A stretch of DNA of 64,000 nt from DASSUW01 sp963811895. GTDB taxonomy: Bacteria > Actinomycetota > Thermoleophilia > Solirubrobacterales > Solirubrobacteraceae. A model generated the notes under the pieces. The model was given only the letters and a program-made list of their open reading frames with translations. It searched no databases and had not been told where the DNA came from. Shown here piece by piece: positions 1-9,839 of this stretch (position 1 is the first letter of the stretch; each line of letters begins with the position of its first letter). The translations under genes were made by a program, and so were the position numbers. The stretch is from the NCBI GenBank assembly GCA_963811895.1, contig CAWETE010000004.1:1-64000 (forward strand), given 5' to 3'.

Positions 1-9
1 AAAATATTG

Positions 10-33
10 CTAGGTGGGGCTGTACCCCACTAG
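10..33. terminator. Hairpin at left edge of window
   Basis: A stem of GTGGGG (14-19) with CCCCAC (25-30) around a five-base loop. It extends outward through CTA/TAG with one bulged G. No T-run follows on either strand. It lies beyond the 3' end of the leftward amidase gene, so it may be a terminator, but the flanking gene is outside the window. Confidence 0.4.
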
Positions 34-91
34 GACAGGACGCTTGGCGGATTTCGGAGACGAATGAAACCGCCCCGCCGGCGTCCCCGCT

Positions 92-165
92 CCCCCACCC
101 AGCCGCCGTTGACGTTCGCCTATCGAGCACGGCGGCCCGGAGGAACAACGTGCTCAGGAACTACA
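92..165 (+). repeat. Interspersed 3'-end repeat, copy 1
   Basis: This copy has a block ACCCAGCCGCCGTT followed by GACGTTCGCC (to 120), then GAACAACG (143-150) and a GCTCAGGAACTACA tail. The same ordered blocks recur near 25.03-25.44 kb and 61.66-61.84 kb. The tail contains the stop codon of the leftward amidase. Only one arm is seen here; a partner arm could lie left of the window. Confidence 0.6.
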
Positions 166-1560
166 GCGAGGGCAGTCGGCTCCACGGCATGGCCTGTTCG
201 AGCTGGGCGGCGACCTGGAACAGCAGGTCCTCGCGGCCGTACGGGGCGACGAGCTGCACGCCGATCGGCAGGCCGCACGCGCTCTGCGCCAGCGGCAGGC
301 TGATCGCCGGTTGCCCGGAGATGTTGAAGACCGCGGTGAACGGGCCGTAGTCGAAGAGCGACTCCAGCCAGGTCCTCGCCGTGTGGTCCGGGTTGTCCTG
401 CTCCAGCGTGCCGTGCGGCGCGGGGAGCTGCGCCCATGGTCGGCGTGACCAGCAGGTCGTGCTCGTAGAAGAACGCGCCGACCGATCGGGTCACCCGGTT
501 CTGCGCGTCGAACACGGCGACGAGATCGAGCGCGGTGAGGTCCTGCGCCTCCTCGAGCACCTGTCCGCGAGACGGCCTCCAGCTGGCTCGGGTCGACCCG
601 GGTGCCGTGAGGAACGGCGCGGCGATGGCGGCCAGCTCGCCGAGGCTGCTGCGCATGACGGCCTCCCAGTCGACGGCCGGGCTCGCCTCGGTGACGACGT
701 GCCCGAGGTCCTCGAGCATGCGGGCGGCACGCACGGCCGCGGCGGCGACCTCGGGATCGACCGGCGCGCCCGACCAGGCCTCCGTGGTCACCCCGACCCG
801 CAGCGTGCCCGGCTCGACCTCCAGCTCGTCGGCGTAGAGACCGTGCGGAGGCGGCGCGGTGTACTTGTCGCCGACGCCCGGCCCGTGGACCGCATCGAGC
901 AGGTGGGCGGCGTCGCGGACGGTCCGCGTCAGCGCGAAGTCGGCGGCGACCCCGAACAACGGCTCGCCCATGTCGGGCCCGCACGGGGTGCGACCGCGGC
1001 TCGGCTTGAGCCCGACGAGCCCGCAGCAGGCGGCGGGGATCCGGATCGAGCCGGCTCCGTCGTTGCCGTGCGCGATCGGCACGGCGCCGGCCGCGACGAG
1101 CGCGGCCGCGCCGCCGCTCGAGCCGCCGACGCCCCGCTCCAGGTTCCACGGGTTGCGGGTCGGCCCGTGCTTGACCGACTCGGTCGCGAAGCTGATGGCC
1201 AGCTCGGGCACCGTGGTCAGGCCGAGGGTGGCCAGCCCGGCGGCGCGGAACCGCGTCATCAGGTCGCTGTCGTGCCGCGCGCGGACGCCCTGGAGGCTGC
1301 GGCTGCCGATGGCGAACGGCACGCCCTGCGGCCATCGGCCCGCTGTCCTTGATGAGGAAGGGCACGCCGGCGAACGGCCCGTCGGCGGCGTGGTCGAGCG
1401 CCGGGGAGAACAGCGGCAGCGCGAGGCCGTTGAGCTCGGCGTTGGCCGCGGCGAGCGCCTCGCGAGCGACCGCCTCGACCTCGGCGGCGGTGACCTCGCC
1501 CGCCCGCATCAGGTCGCGGAGCCCGATCGCGTCGTAGCTCGCGTACTCGTGCAGTTCCAT
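161..1560 (-). CDS. Amidase signature family protein (two frameshifts)
   Basis: This is an amidase-signature hydrolase of about 466 residues (GatA/6-aminohexanoate hydrolase-like) that would cleave a carboxamide bond in the cytoplasm. The Ser-cisSer-Lys triad is visible: Lys in FLIKDSG near residue 71, Ser in GGSSGG near 147, and Ser in GAGSIR near 171. The protein starts MELHEYAS and ends RLPSL. Two frame breaks interrupt it, one near 1335 and one near 430. Each is explained by one extra base, for example GGC-G-CAG for GGC CAG. The reading is continuous once both are corrected, so the gene is probably intact in the organism. The substrate is unknown. It lies downstream of, and on the same strand as, a LuxR-ATPase gene. 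Confidence 0.8.
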
Positions 1561-1632
1561 GTCATCCGAGCCTGGCCTGACGGCGGCCGAGGCGCGACGG
1601 GCGGGGACCCTGTACCGAGCCCTGGACCGGGC

Positions 1633-4382
1633 TCAGTGCAGCGCGGTGGCGAGCCCGTCGCGGCCCGGCAGGTCGAGCTTGCGGTAGGCGCTGCGCAGGT
1701 GCATCTCGACGGTCTTGGGCGAGAGGTAGAGCCGGCGGGCGATCTCGCGGTTGGTGGCGCCGCTCGGCGGCGATCTCGGCCACGCGCCGCTCCGCGGGCG
1801 TGAGCGCGTCCGCGCCGGCGCCCGCGGGCGGCCGCGGGCGGCCGCCGGCGAGCAGCAGCTCCGCTCGCGCGCGCTCGCAGAGGGCGGTGGCGCGGCAGGC
1901 ATGAGCGGCGTCGTGCGCGTCGCGGAGGATCGCGCGCGCGGCGCGGCGCTCGCCGGCGGCGCGCCGGCGGGCGCCGAGCTCGGTCAGGCAGCGCGCGAGC
2001 TCGAGCCGGGCGTGGCTGGCCGCGAAATGCGTGCGCGGCCTCCTCCAGCAGCGCGATCGCCTGCTCGCGCGGCGCGACGAGCGCGCGCATCCGGGCGGCG
2101 TGGCCGAGCGCGCGGCGGCGTGCCCCAGCCGGCCGCGAGCGTCGCGTAGGCCTCGGCTTCCTCGGCGGCTTCGTCGCGGCGGTCGGCGAGCACGAGCGCC
2201 TCGGCCAGCAGGGGCCGCCAGGGCGGCTCGACGCGCTGCGCGGAACTAGGCCGCGTTGCGATCCCGCGCGGCGGCGAGATCCTCGACCGCGCGCGGAGGG
2301 TCGTCCTGCGCCAGCCGCAGGCGCCCGCGGCCGCCGAGCACCGCGGTCAGCAGGATGCTCGTCGGGATCGGGCCGAGCATGCCGGCCGAGCCGAGGAGCT
2401 GCTCGGCCTCGGCGAGCCGACCCTGCTCGGCGAGCGCCATCACCAGCCACGGGGTCGCCAGCCGCCGGCGAACTCCCCGCCGGCCTCGATGGCGCTGCGG
2501 CCCTCGAGCTCGCAGCGGGCCAGGTCGCCGCGCTGATAGGCGATCTGCGCCTGCTGCCAGAGCGACGCCGGCGATCAGGTCGGGCTGCACGCCATCGCCT
2601 CGGCGTCCGCGCGCAGCGACGTCCATCGCTCGCTCGGCGTCGTCGAGCGCGTCCGCGTTGATCAGCATCGGCGACCGCCGAGAAGGTGAGGCTGCCGACC
2701 GCGAAGCCGCCGGGAAAGTCACGGTGCAGCCGCCGGCCGAGCAGCTCGCGGGCGCCGCCCGCGGGATCGGCCGGGTTCTCGCCGCGCATCACGTGCGCGC
2801 GACCATCACCAGCCGCTCGCCCGGCGTGCGGCCGGTCACGCGCGCGGCCTCGGCGGCGATCGTCCGCATCGCCTCGTCATAGCCCTCGAGGTCGGAGGCG
2901 CCGACGAACACGAGCTCGACGAGCAGCACGAGCCGCTCCTCGCGGTGGGAGTCGGGCAGCGTCTCGAGAACGGCTCGCAGCACGGCGACGGCGTCGGCGA
3001 CCTGGCCGCCGAGCGCGAGCCGCATGGCCAGGTGGCGCGCCGCGGCGACGCGCAGGGATGGGTCGGGCGCGCTGTTGCGCGACGCGCGCGAGCACCTGCC
3101 CGCCGTCGTCGTCGCCCGCGTCCAGCAGCGCCCGCCCGCGCTCGAAGTCGACGGCGTCGACGACGTCCGGCGGCGGCGGCTCGGCCAGGGCGCGCTCGAG
3201 CAGCCGCGCCGCGGTCGTCAGCGCCCCGAGCCGTCGTGCGGCGTCGGCGGCACGCCGCAGCGTGGCCACGACGGCGGGGTCACCGCGCGGCGGCGCGCGC
3301 ATCAGGTGCTCGGCGACGCGCTGGTCGTCCAGACCCGCGTCGGCGAGCAGCGCGGCCGCGCGCGCATGCAGCGCGGCGGCGTCCACCGGTCCGATCGCCT
3401 CGCGCGCCGCCGCCGCGACGACCGGGTGGGTGAAGCCGTACTCGCGCGCGTCGAGCACGCGCTCGCCGCGCAGCTCCTCCTCGGCGGCGATCGCCTCGGA
3501 CGGCTCGAGCCCGGCGAGCGCGCGCGCCCGCGCCTCGTCGGCGTCGGCTCCCAGCACCGCGACCGCGCGCGCGAGTGAGGTCGCGGCCGGGCGTGAGCCG
3601 CTCGAGCCGGTCGGCGACGAGGCGCACGAGCTGCGGCGGCGAGCGGCCGTCGTCGAGCGCGTCGCCCGCGGCGTGGGCGAGCAGCTCGCGGAGGTACAGC
3701 GGGTTGCCGCGGGTCGCCGCGCGCGCCCGCGCGACGAGCGCCACCGACCCCGGGCGGCCGAGCATCGCCTCGACCAGCCGTGCGGTGCCGGCGGCGGAGA
3801 GCGGCGCCGGCTCGAGCCGCACGAACGCGCGCTCGGCGGCGAGCACGGCATGCCGCTGACCGGCTGCCGCCGGCCGCGCGGCGACGACGAGCGCGAGCGG
3901 CAGCTCCGCCGCGCGCCGCGCCGCCAGGCGCAGCAGCCCGAGGGTCAGCTCGTCGGCCCACTGGGCGTCGTCGAGGAACAGCGCGAGCGGCTGCTCGTCG
4001 GCCAGCTCGACGATCAGCCACCACAGCGCGTGCACGACCTCGTCGCTGCGCGACCCCGGCCCGCTCGGATCCGGCAGCGCGCCCTCGAGCGCCAGCACCC
4101 CCAGCCGCGCCGGCCCATCGGGCGCCACGTCGCGGGCCGCCCGGCCGAGCAGCACCCGCGCGCCGGCGAACGGCACGCTCGCCTCGATCTCGTCGGCGGT
4201 CGCGTAGAGGACGCGCAGCCCCGCCTCCTCCGCGCGGGCGCGCGCCAGTCCCATGCAGGCGCGTCTTGCCGATGCCGGCCTCCCCTTCGATCAGCACGGC
4301 GCCGCCCTGCCCCGCGGCCGCCGCGCTCGACGACCTCGTCGAGGACGGCCAGCTCGGACTCTCGCTCGATCAGCACGTCCAC
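1633..4382 (-). pseudogene. Large LuxR-family ATPase regulator, multiply frameshifted
   Basis: This is a large ATP-binding LuxR regulator (MalT/LAL-like) spread over all three reverse frames. The likely GTG start gives VDVLIERESELAVLDE. A Walker A motif (GEAGIGKTR) follows at about residue 30, a Walker B-like stretch (LALFLDDAQW) near 125, and then long helical repeats. A clean C-terminal HTH contains TNREIARRLYLSPKTVEMHL. At least six frame changes are needed. Two that I could resolve, near 4330 and 4260, are single-base insertions. It is either a decayed gene or a badly sequenced one. Intact paralogues with the same layout lie at 12.7-15.5 and 36.3-39.2 kb. Such proteins usually sense a ligand and activate nearby genes; the target is unknown. 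Confidence 0.7.
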
Positions 4383-4516
4383 GCGTCCAGTGTCCTCCCG
4401 CGCACGCCGGCCGGCAACCGCGCGCGACCAGGTACAGGGGGCGGTACAGGGCTCCCGCCCGTCGCGGTCGCGGCCGCGGGCGACGACGCTGGCTGCATCG
4501 ACCGAAAGGACCCCCG

Positions 4517-4800
4517 ATGATCGCCCGCCTCGCCGAGCACAGCCACCTTCCCGCGGACCTCGATCCGGAGTACGTCGCCCGCCACCGCGCCTGGATCGCC
4601 GCACAGCCCGGCTTCTGCGGCGGCTACCACCTGCTCGAGCCCGAGACCGGCCGCGCGCTGTCGCTGACCATGTGGCAGGACGAGGACGCGCTCGCCGCCG
4701 TCGAACGCGCGCAGGCCGCCCGCAGGGCCCCGCCGACGGCCGCCTCAGCCGCCAGACCCAGCCGACCGTCCGCCTCGTCCAGGTCGCCGCGGTCTTCTGA
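4517..4800 (+). CDS. Small protein of about 94 residues (ABM/dimeric barrel-like)
   Basis: The start MIARLAEHSHLPADLDPEY is followed by CGGYHLLEPETGRALSLTMW and DEDALAAVE. This length and pattern resemble small alpha-beta barrel proteins of the antibiotic-biosynthesis-monooxygenase type, whose strands read G-x-x-L followed by a W-D/E-A helix. The frame breaks near 4725; the downstream frame gives a sensible end (TVRLVQVAAVF). A one-base deletion would explain the break. It is divergent from the LuxR-ATPase and may be its target. Family placement is tentative. Confidence 0.55.
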
Positions 4801-4828
4801 TCCGCCCAACGTCTGCAAGGAGGTCACC

Positions 4829-5226
4829 ATGCCATCCGTCGCAACGCTCCACCGCACGCTGCTCATCGCGCTCGCCTCGCTCGCGCTCTTCGCTCCGGCG
4901 GCCCTGGCCCGGCCCAGGACCGCGCTCCGAGGCGCCGACGTCGTCGATTCAGGAACACTGAAAACGACTGGTCGCTCGCAGCGCCAGTTCGACCCCTACC
5001 CGAACCCGTTCCCCCATCGCGGAGCCGCACTCGCGCAGGAGCGCTCGTACTCCACGTATGGCGAGCCGGCGGCGAAGCGCGTGCGGCGACGACCGCCGCC
5101 ACCGATTCCGGCGACGGGATCACGTGGGTGCCGTTCGTTCTCGGCCTGGTCGCCGCGCTGGCCGTCGGGATGGGCGCCGGAAGCAGCCTGCGCGCCCGCC
5201 GTCACGCCACCCGGCTGGCGACCTGA
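4829..5226 (+). CDS. Small exported protein with C-terminal membrane segment
   Basis: A good ribosome site (AAGGAGG) precedes the ATG. The product has a signal peptide (LLIALASLALFAPAALA), a variable middle, and, after a frame change near 5090, one membrane helix (WVPFVLGLVAALAVGMGAG) with an Arg-rich tail. That architecture suits a surface protein held by its C-terminus. No LPxTG is visible. The function is unknown. A similar small protein (signal peptide, linker, C-terminal helix, RR tail) lies at 21.7 kb. Confidence 0.55.
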
Positions 5227-5230
5227 GGGT

Positions 5231-5545
5231 CTACCGACCTGTCGGACGGTGCGCGGCCGCCCGGGTGTGAGCCCGGCGGCCGTGCACCGAGCTGCCGCCT
5301 GGGGCACTGTGTCCTGCGGCCGCTGCGCGATGGATCAGGCTGCGCAACCCGTCGTCAGCCGGTCCTGGCTCGTCTCGCGGCGTCAGTGCCTTCGGGTGGG
5401 CGGTCAGGAACATCGGGCCGCTCTCCGGCTGCTCCACGGCGACTTGCACCTTGACGAGCGACGTGATCTGGGCCACCACGCCGTCCAGGTCGCCACCCTC
5501 GGTTGCGACGCTCACGAGCTGTCCTTCTCGGAAGGTCTTCAGCAT
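5231..5545 (-). CDS. Hypothetical protein
   Basis: This reads in frame for 104 codons from MLKTFREGQLVSVATEGG. The first 60 residues look protein-like, with alternating strands (VVAQITSLVKVQVAVEQ). The remainder is Arg/Ala-rich and could be out of frame after an unseen indel. It follows the PP2C gene by 12 bases on the same strand, so co-transcription is likely. I recognise no family. A role linked to the phosphatase is only a guess from position. Confidence 0.4.
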   Translation of the reverse strand: MLKTFREGQLVSVATEGGDLDGVVAQITSLVKVQVAVEQPESGPMFLTAHPKALTPRDEPGPADDGLRSLIHRAAAAGHSAPGGSSVHGRRAHTRAAAHRPTGR

Positions 5546-5557
5546 GCGCCTTGAGCC

Positions 5558-6934
5558 TACTCCGCGGCGAGGCAGACCACGGTGGCGTCGTCCTTGAGCT
5601 CCTCGCCGCTCGCATCGAGAACGGCTCGGTGGACCTTGCGGACCGTGTCGGCCGCGGAGCCGTCTTCGGAGAGGAGCGCGGCCTGGCGACCTCGTCGTAG
5701 CCGAGGCCGGCTCGTCCGTCTCCGTTGGTGATCACGCCGTCGGAGCAGATGATCAGCCGGTCGCCCGGCTCGAGGGTCGTCACCAGCTCGGAGGGTCGCG
5801 GGCTCGCGCGCCCGCCGAGCCCACGCCTGATCGGCATGTCGAGCCGCTCGACCGCGCGGTCGGCGCGGATCACGATCGGCGTGACGTGCCCGCAGTTGAC
5901 GATCTCGAGCTTGAACGTGGCGGGGTCCCAGCGAGCGACGATCGCGGTCATCTCGGCCGGGGGCCGGGCATCTCGCGCAGCGTCCGGTGCATGAGCATCA
6001 GCGCCTCGTGGATGGTGCCGCTGCTGCGCCGGCTGGCGCGCAGCGCCCCGAGCGCGACCGCGCTGCTCGCGGCGGCGCGCGTGCTGGGACCGAGGCCGTC
6101 GGCGAGCGTGATCCACACCCCGTCGAGGTTCTCGACGAAGTCGAACCAGTCGCCCGCGACCTCGTAGCTGGGCAGCACGTTGCCCGCCAGCTCGCCGCCG
6201 CTGATCCTGGAGATGCGGGGCGGGAGCAGGCTCTGCTGGATCTCGGCCGCCGCGAGCGGCTGCTTGCGCCGCTGGCCTCGCGCGAACGTGTCGGTGTAGC
6301 GGTCGGCGAGCGTGATGGCGGCCGCGGCCTGGCGCGCGATCTCGGCGAGCGGGCGACGTGGCCGGCCGAGCGTCAGCATCACGCCCGTCGCGCGCCCGCG
6401 GAGCCAGAGCGGGACGACCTCGACGCCACGGCGATGCGCGAGCCCGGCGCGCAGCTCGGCCAGGCCGGCGGAGTCCAGCTCCGGTCCGATCGCCAGCGGC
6501 ACCTCGATCCGCTCGGGGAGACGGTCAGGTCCGGCGACGCGCAGCAGGTGCGAGCCGTCGATGTCGACGACGTACAGCGCGAGCGGGACCTCGGCGATGC
6601 GCTGCGCCTCCGCCACGAGCTGGTCGGGGAGCAGGGAGGGAGCCACGACGTCGAAGACGTGGATCCCGTCGAGCAGCACCGGGCTCTCTCGTCCGAGCCG
6701 ACCGGCGGGCAGCGGCTGGTCGGCGGCCTCCACGGTCGCGGGAGGTCGGTACTGCCGGACCGCCTCGAGCAGGGAGTCGCGGTCGGGGAAGTGCCGGTAG
6801 AGCGTGGACCGGGACACGCCGGCGGCCGCCGCGATGTCCGAGGCCGCAGGCGTGGGCGACTGCTCGAGCAGGCGGCGGCTCGCCTCGACGATCCTGCTCC
6901 GCGTCCGCTCCGTGCTCGCGCGCCGGCCGGTCAT
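5558..6934 (-). CDS. TetR-type HTH + GAF-like + PP2C (SpoIIE/RsbU) phosphatase fusion, two frameshifts
   Basis: The N-terminus is a TetR DNA-binding domain (residues 5-60; AAGVSRSTLYRHFPDRDSLL). A GAF-like sensor follows (about 75-215), then a SpoIIE/RsbU phosphatase (about 230-455). The phosphatase opens with AAEIQQSLLP and keeps the acidic metal positions in AGDWFDF, LADGLG and ICSDG. Such phosphatases dephosphorylate anti-anti-sigma factors; a direct DNA-binding head is unusual. Frame breaks near 5965 (probably one C lost from a C-run) and near 5690 interrupt it. The stop falls after DDATVVCLAAE. The ATG at 6934 is chosen because the TetR domain begins there; an upstream TTG also exists. 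Confidence 0.75.
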
Positions 6935-7024
6935 GTCGAGCAGTCGACGCGATCGCCGCGGGAATTGCAAGGGCGGCGCGGACCGCGGCCGTCAGGGGCG
7001 GGGCCGGGTCCGCGCCGCGCCGCA

Positions 7025-7519
7025 TCAGCGAGCCGTGTACTGGGGTCGCTCGCCGACGTCCTGGGCGTTCTGCTGCGCGCTGTCCTTGAGCTCCTGCGCG
7101 TGCTCCTGCCCGCTCTCCTTCGCGCTCTGAGCCGCGTCCTGCGCGACCTGCTTGCCGTGCTCGACGGCCTCCTGGCCGGTCTCCTTGACCTTGTCCTTGA
7201 CGTCGTCGGCCACGCTGCCGAACTTCTCGTCCTCCACGCGGGTGGACGGGATCAGCATGCCGGCCACGAACCCGACCGCGACCGCGCCGATGGCGAGGCC
7301 GAGCGGGTTCTCCTGCGCGACGCTGCGCGCCTGCCGCGCCTTGTCCTTGACGTCGCCGCTGTCCGGCGTGCCGCCGGCGATGCGGTCCTTGACTCCCACG
7401 ATGCTGTCCTTCGCCCGGGACTTCACGTCGGCCTTGTAGCCGAGCGCGTCCACGGTCTCTGACATCTCCGCGCGCGTCTGCTCTATCTCTGAGCGGATCC
7501 GGTCGGGTTCTTGGCCCAT
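7025..7519 (-). CDS. DUF3618 domain protein
   Basis: A protein of 164 residues. The N-terminal RIRSEIEQTRAEMSETVDAL is the DUF3618 signature. One membrane helix follows (LGLAIGAVAVGFVAGMLI, about residue 75), then a long Lys/Glu/Gln-rich amphipathic helix resembling LEA or YtxH repeats (KVKETGQEAVEHGKQVAQDA). Its start overlaps the end of the holin-family gene by 37 bases, so the two are translationally linked. It is likely a membrane-anchored envelope or stress protein; the molecular function is unknown. Confidence 0.8.
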   Translation of the reverse strand: MGQEPDRIRSEIEQTRAEMSETVDALGYKADVKSRAKDSIVGVKDRIAGGTPDSGDVKDKARQARSVAQENPLGLAIGAVAVGFVAGMLIPSTRVEDEKFGSVADDVKDKVKETGQEAVEHGKQVAQDAAQSAKESGQEHAQELKDSAQQNAQDVGERPQYTAR

Positions 7520-7908
7520 TGGATGTCCTCCTTCACGGTCTCGACGGTCTGAGGGACCGGCGGCGTCGCCTTCTGCAGCGACTTCTGCCCGGCCTTGGCG
7601 AGCACGAGGGCGACGATCGCCCACAGTGCCATCACGATCAGCGCGGCGACCCACGTCGCCATCGCCTTGTCCAGCAGCGCGATCAGCCCGGCGGTCAGCG
7701 CGCCCAGCGCGAGCAGCGCCGCGATCGCGGCGCCGCCCAGCATGCCGGCGCCCTTGCCGGCCAGCTTGCCCTTCTGCTGCAGCTCGGCGCGAGCGAGCTC
7801 GATCTCCTGGCGCACCAGCGTGGAGGTCTGCGACGAGAGGTCCTTGACCAGCTCGCCGATCGGACGCTCGCGCTGGTCGCCGGTGGTGGCGTTCACGGCA
7901 TCGGCCAT
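7483..7908 (-). CDS. Phage-holin-family (Actinobacterial holin, DUF1469-like) membrane protein
   Basis: A protein of 141 residues. A cytosolic helix (SSQTSTLVRQEIELARAE) leads into two membrane helices (AAIAALLALGALTAGLIALL and WVAALIVMALWAIVALVLA). This is the actinobacterial holin-superfamily layout. The neighbours are DUF3618 and YtxH-like genes, the usual chromosomal company of this family, and no lysin or phage gene is near, so a lysis role is unlikely. It sits 3 bases after the preceding gene in one operon. Confidence 0.8.
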   Translation of the reverse strand: MADAVNATTGDQRERPIGELVKDLSSQTSTLVRQEIELARAELQQKGKLAGKGAGMLGGAAIAALLALGALTAGLIALLDKAMATWVAALIVMALWAIVALVLAKAGQKSLQKATPPVPQTVETVKEDIQWAKNPTGSAQR

Positions 7909-7911
7909 GGC

Positions 7912-8406
7912 TCAGCGGCTCGCGTCGAACGCGGGCGGCGTGGTCGGGACGGCCGGGGCGACCGGCTCGCGCGGCTGGATGCTCGTGCGCTTCTCGTAGC
8001 GGTCGATCGACGAGGCCTTGAGGAAGCGCGAGGCGACGAGCCCGAGGGCCACGCCACCGGCGATCACGGCCCACGGCTGCCGGCGGCCGAAGTCCTCGAC
8101 GTCGCCGAGGATCCGGTCGGCGTCGCTCTCCTTGAGGTAGCTCCCGAGCCGCTCGGCGCGATCGGCCGCCTGCTCGGCCAGCTTGGCCGGCTGGTCCTTG
8201 CCCTGCTCGCGCAGGGACTCGCTCACGGCGCGGACGTCGGAAGCGACGCCGCCGACGCGGTGCCCGGCGTCGGTGGACCGCTGGTCGACCTGCGAGCGCA
8301 GCTGGGAGCCGGCCTTCTCCTTCGCCTGCCCCGCCGCCTCCTGCGCCTTCTCCTTGGCCTGGTCGGTGGTGGATGACTCGGTGGGCGAGTCGTAGATCTG
8401 GGTCAT
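7912..8406 (-). CDS. YtxH-like amphipathic membrane protein
   Basis: A protein of 164 residues. The N-terminal half is a long charged helix (DQAKEKAQEAAGQAKEKAGS) of the apolipoprotein/LEA kind. One membrane helix follows (PWAVIAGGVALGLVASRFL, about residue 115), then a Pro-rich tail. The ATG at 8406 is preferred over the adjacent GTG because AGAGG lies nine bases upstream. It is first of the closely spaced trio with the holin-family and DUF3618 genes. The role is probably envelope-associated; it is not assigned. Confidence 0.7.
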   Translation of the reverse strand: MTQIYDSPTESSTTDQAKEKAQEAAGQAKEKAGSQLRSQVDQRSTDAGHRVGGVASDVRAVSESLREQGKDQPAKLAEQAADRAERLGSYLKESDADRILGDVEDFGRRQPWAVIAGGVALGLVASRFLKASSIDRYEKRTSIQPREPVAPAVPTTPPAFDASR

Positions 8407-8437
8407 CACATGTTCCTCTCTGTCATTGGGTGGCCGC

Positions 8438-8626
8438 TCACAGTCCGGGGATTCCGCCGCCGAACTTGGCGAGCAGGTCCTGGGGATCGATGCCGAACTT
8501 CGCGAGCAGGCCGGAGTCGCGCTCGGGGTCGACCTGGTCGGGCAGCTCCTCGCGAGCCGGCTCGACCTGGTCGTCCTTGCCCTGCTGCTTGAGCAGCTCG
8601 AGGATCTTGTCCTTCGGGATCTCCAT
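8438..8626 (-). CDS. Small hypothetical protein (62 residues)
   Basis: It starts MEIPKDKILELLKQQGKDD with GAGG eight bases upstream. The sequence is acidic and helical, ending with two near-repeats of LLAKFG separated by IDPQD. It lies between the YihY gene and the YtxH-like trio on the same strand, with gaps of about 30 bases. No family recognised. Confidence 0.6.
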   Translation of the reverse strand: MEIPKDKILELLKQQGKDDQVEPAREELPDQVDPERDSGLLAKFGIDPQDLLAKFGGGIPGL

Positions 8627-8657
8627 GGGGAACCTCACGTTGTGTGGTTGGTAGGTT

Positions 8658-9645
8658 TCAGGCGGTCCGCGTGCGCCGCTTGGCCTTCGGCTCGGAGCGC
8701 TCGTCGAGCTGCAGCTCGCGCTCGGCGCCGGGCGTGCCGTCTTCGAGCTGGCGCGACCGCTCGCGCTCGGCGTTCAGCTCCGCGCCGAGCAGGATCGCCA
8801 CGTTGGTGAGCCAGACCCAGACGAGGAAGATCACGACCCCGCCGAGCGTGCCGTAGGTCTTGTCGTAGGAGCCGAAGTTCGCGACGTAGAACGCGAACGC
8901 CGCGGACGCGACGAGCCAGACGACGACCGCGAGGGCGGCGCCGGGCAGGATCGACTTCACGCCGCGCAGCTTCGCGTTGGGCGACGCGTAGTACAGGAGC
9001 GCGATCATCACCACGACGACGGCGAGCAGCACCGGCCACTTGGCGATGTCCCAGGCCGTGACCGCGGCCGAGCCCAGGCCCACGGCGGAGCCGACGGCCT
9101 CGGCGAGCGGGCCCGTCAGCACGAGCGCGACGAGCACGAGCGCGAGCAGCAGCACGAGCACGAGCGTCACGAGCATCTGCAGCGGGCGCAGCTTCACGAT
9201 CGAGCGCCCTTCCTCGACCTCGTAGATCACGTTCGAGGCGCGCATGAACGCGCCGACGTAGCCCGACGCGGTCCACAGCGCGGCGGCGATGCCGACGATC
9301 AGCATGATCCCGGCCTTGCCGCTGCTGCTCGTGATGGTCTCGATCGGGCCCTTGAACGTCTCGACCGCCGACGCCGGTCCGGCCGAGCTCACCACGTCGG
9401 TGAGCGCCTTCGTGATCCGGGCGGGATCGAAGACGAGCCCGACGATCGAGACCAGCGCGATCAGCGCGGGGAAGATCGAGAGCACGCCGTAGTAGGTGAG
9501 CGCCGCGGCCCGGTCGGTGAGCTCGTCCTCCTTGAACTCGGCGAACGTCCGCTTGAGCGTCTGCCCGAGCGAACCCTTGCGCGCATGTGCGGGACCTTCT
9601 GGGATTCGGCCGGAACGCTTCTCCCGGCTGTTCGATGGCGCTCAT
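8658..9645 (-). CDS. YihY/BrkB family inner-membrane protein (one frameshift)
   Basis: Six membrane helices and the family hallmarks are visible: AALTYYGVLSIFPALIALVS at the N-terminus, AALWTASGYVGAFMRASN, and the C-terminal YGTLGGVVIFLVWVWLTN followed by GAELNAE. A charged tail of about 40 residues ends the protein. YihY proteins are widespread membrane proteins; the older label ribonuclease BN is wrong. The start MSAIEQPGE has GGGAGGAG upstream. A one-base insertion near 9605 (CCC-A-GAA) separates the first 13 codons from the rest. It probably heads the envelope operon running left. Confidence 0.85.
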
Positions 9646-9719
9646 CACGGTCTCCTCCCTGGGGTCGATCGAGGCGCTACCCCAGGGTGGCTCGGCGCCA
9701 ATCCCGCGAACTCCGTAGT

Positions 9720-9756
9720 GGGACACATTGCGGAGAGAAGTCGTGCAATGTGTCCC
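9720..9756. promoter_or_regulatory. Perfect 12-bp inverted repeat
   Basis: GGGACACATTGC (9720-9731) and its exact complement (9745-9756) flank 13 bases. The element lies after the CBS gene and 75 bases before the YihY start, both leftward. There is no T-run, so it is either an operator for the YihY operon or a weak terminator. Confidence 0.5.
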
Positions 9757-9839
9757 GTTGGCGGGACAACGTGGCGCCGGCGCGTGCAGAGACCGGTCTG
9801 GCGGGGGCGAGCCTGGGGCCGCCCCCACCAGCGTTCAGG

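Noticed and set aside
7025..7908. Possible prophage lysis cassette because of a holin-family protein
   Set aside because: The neighbours are DUF3618 and YtxH-like genes, with no endolysin, portal, terminase or integrase; this family is commonly chromosomal in actinobacteria.
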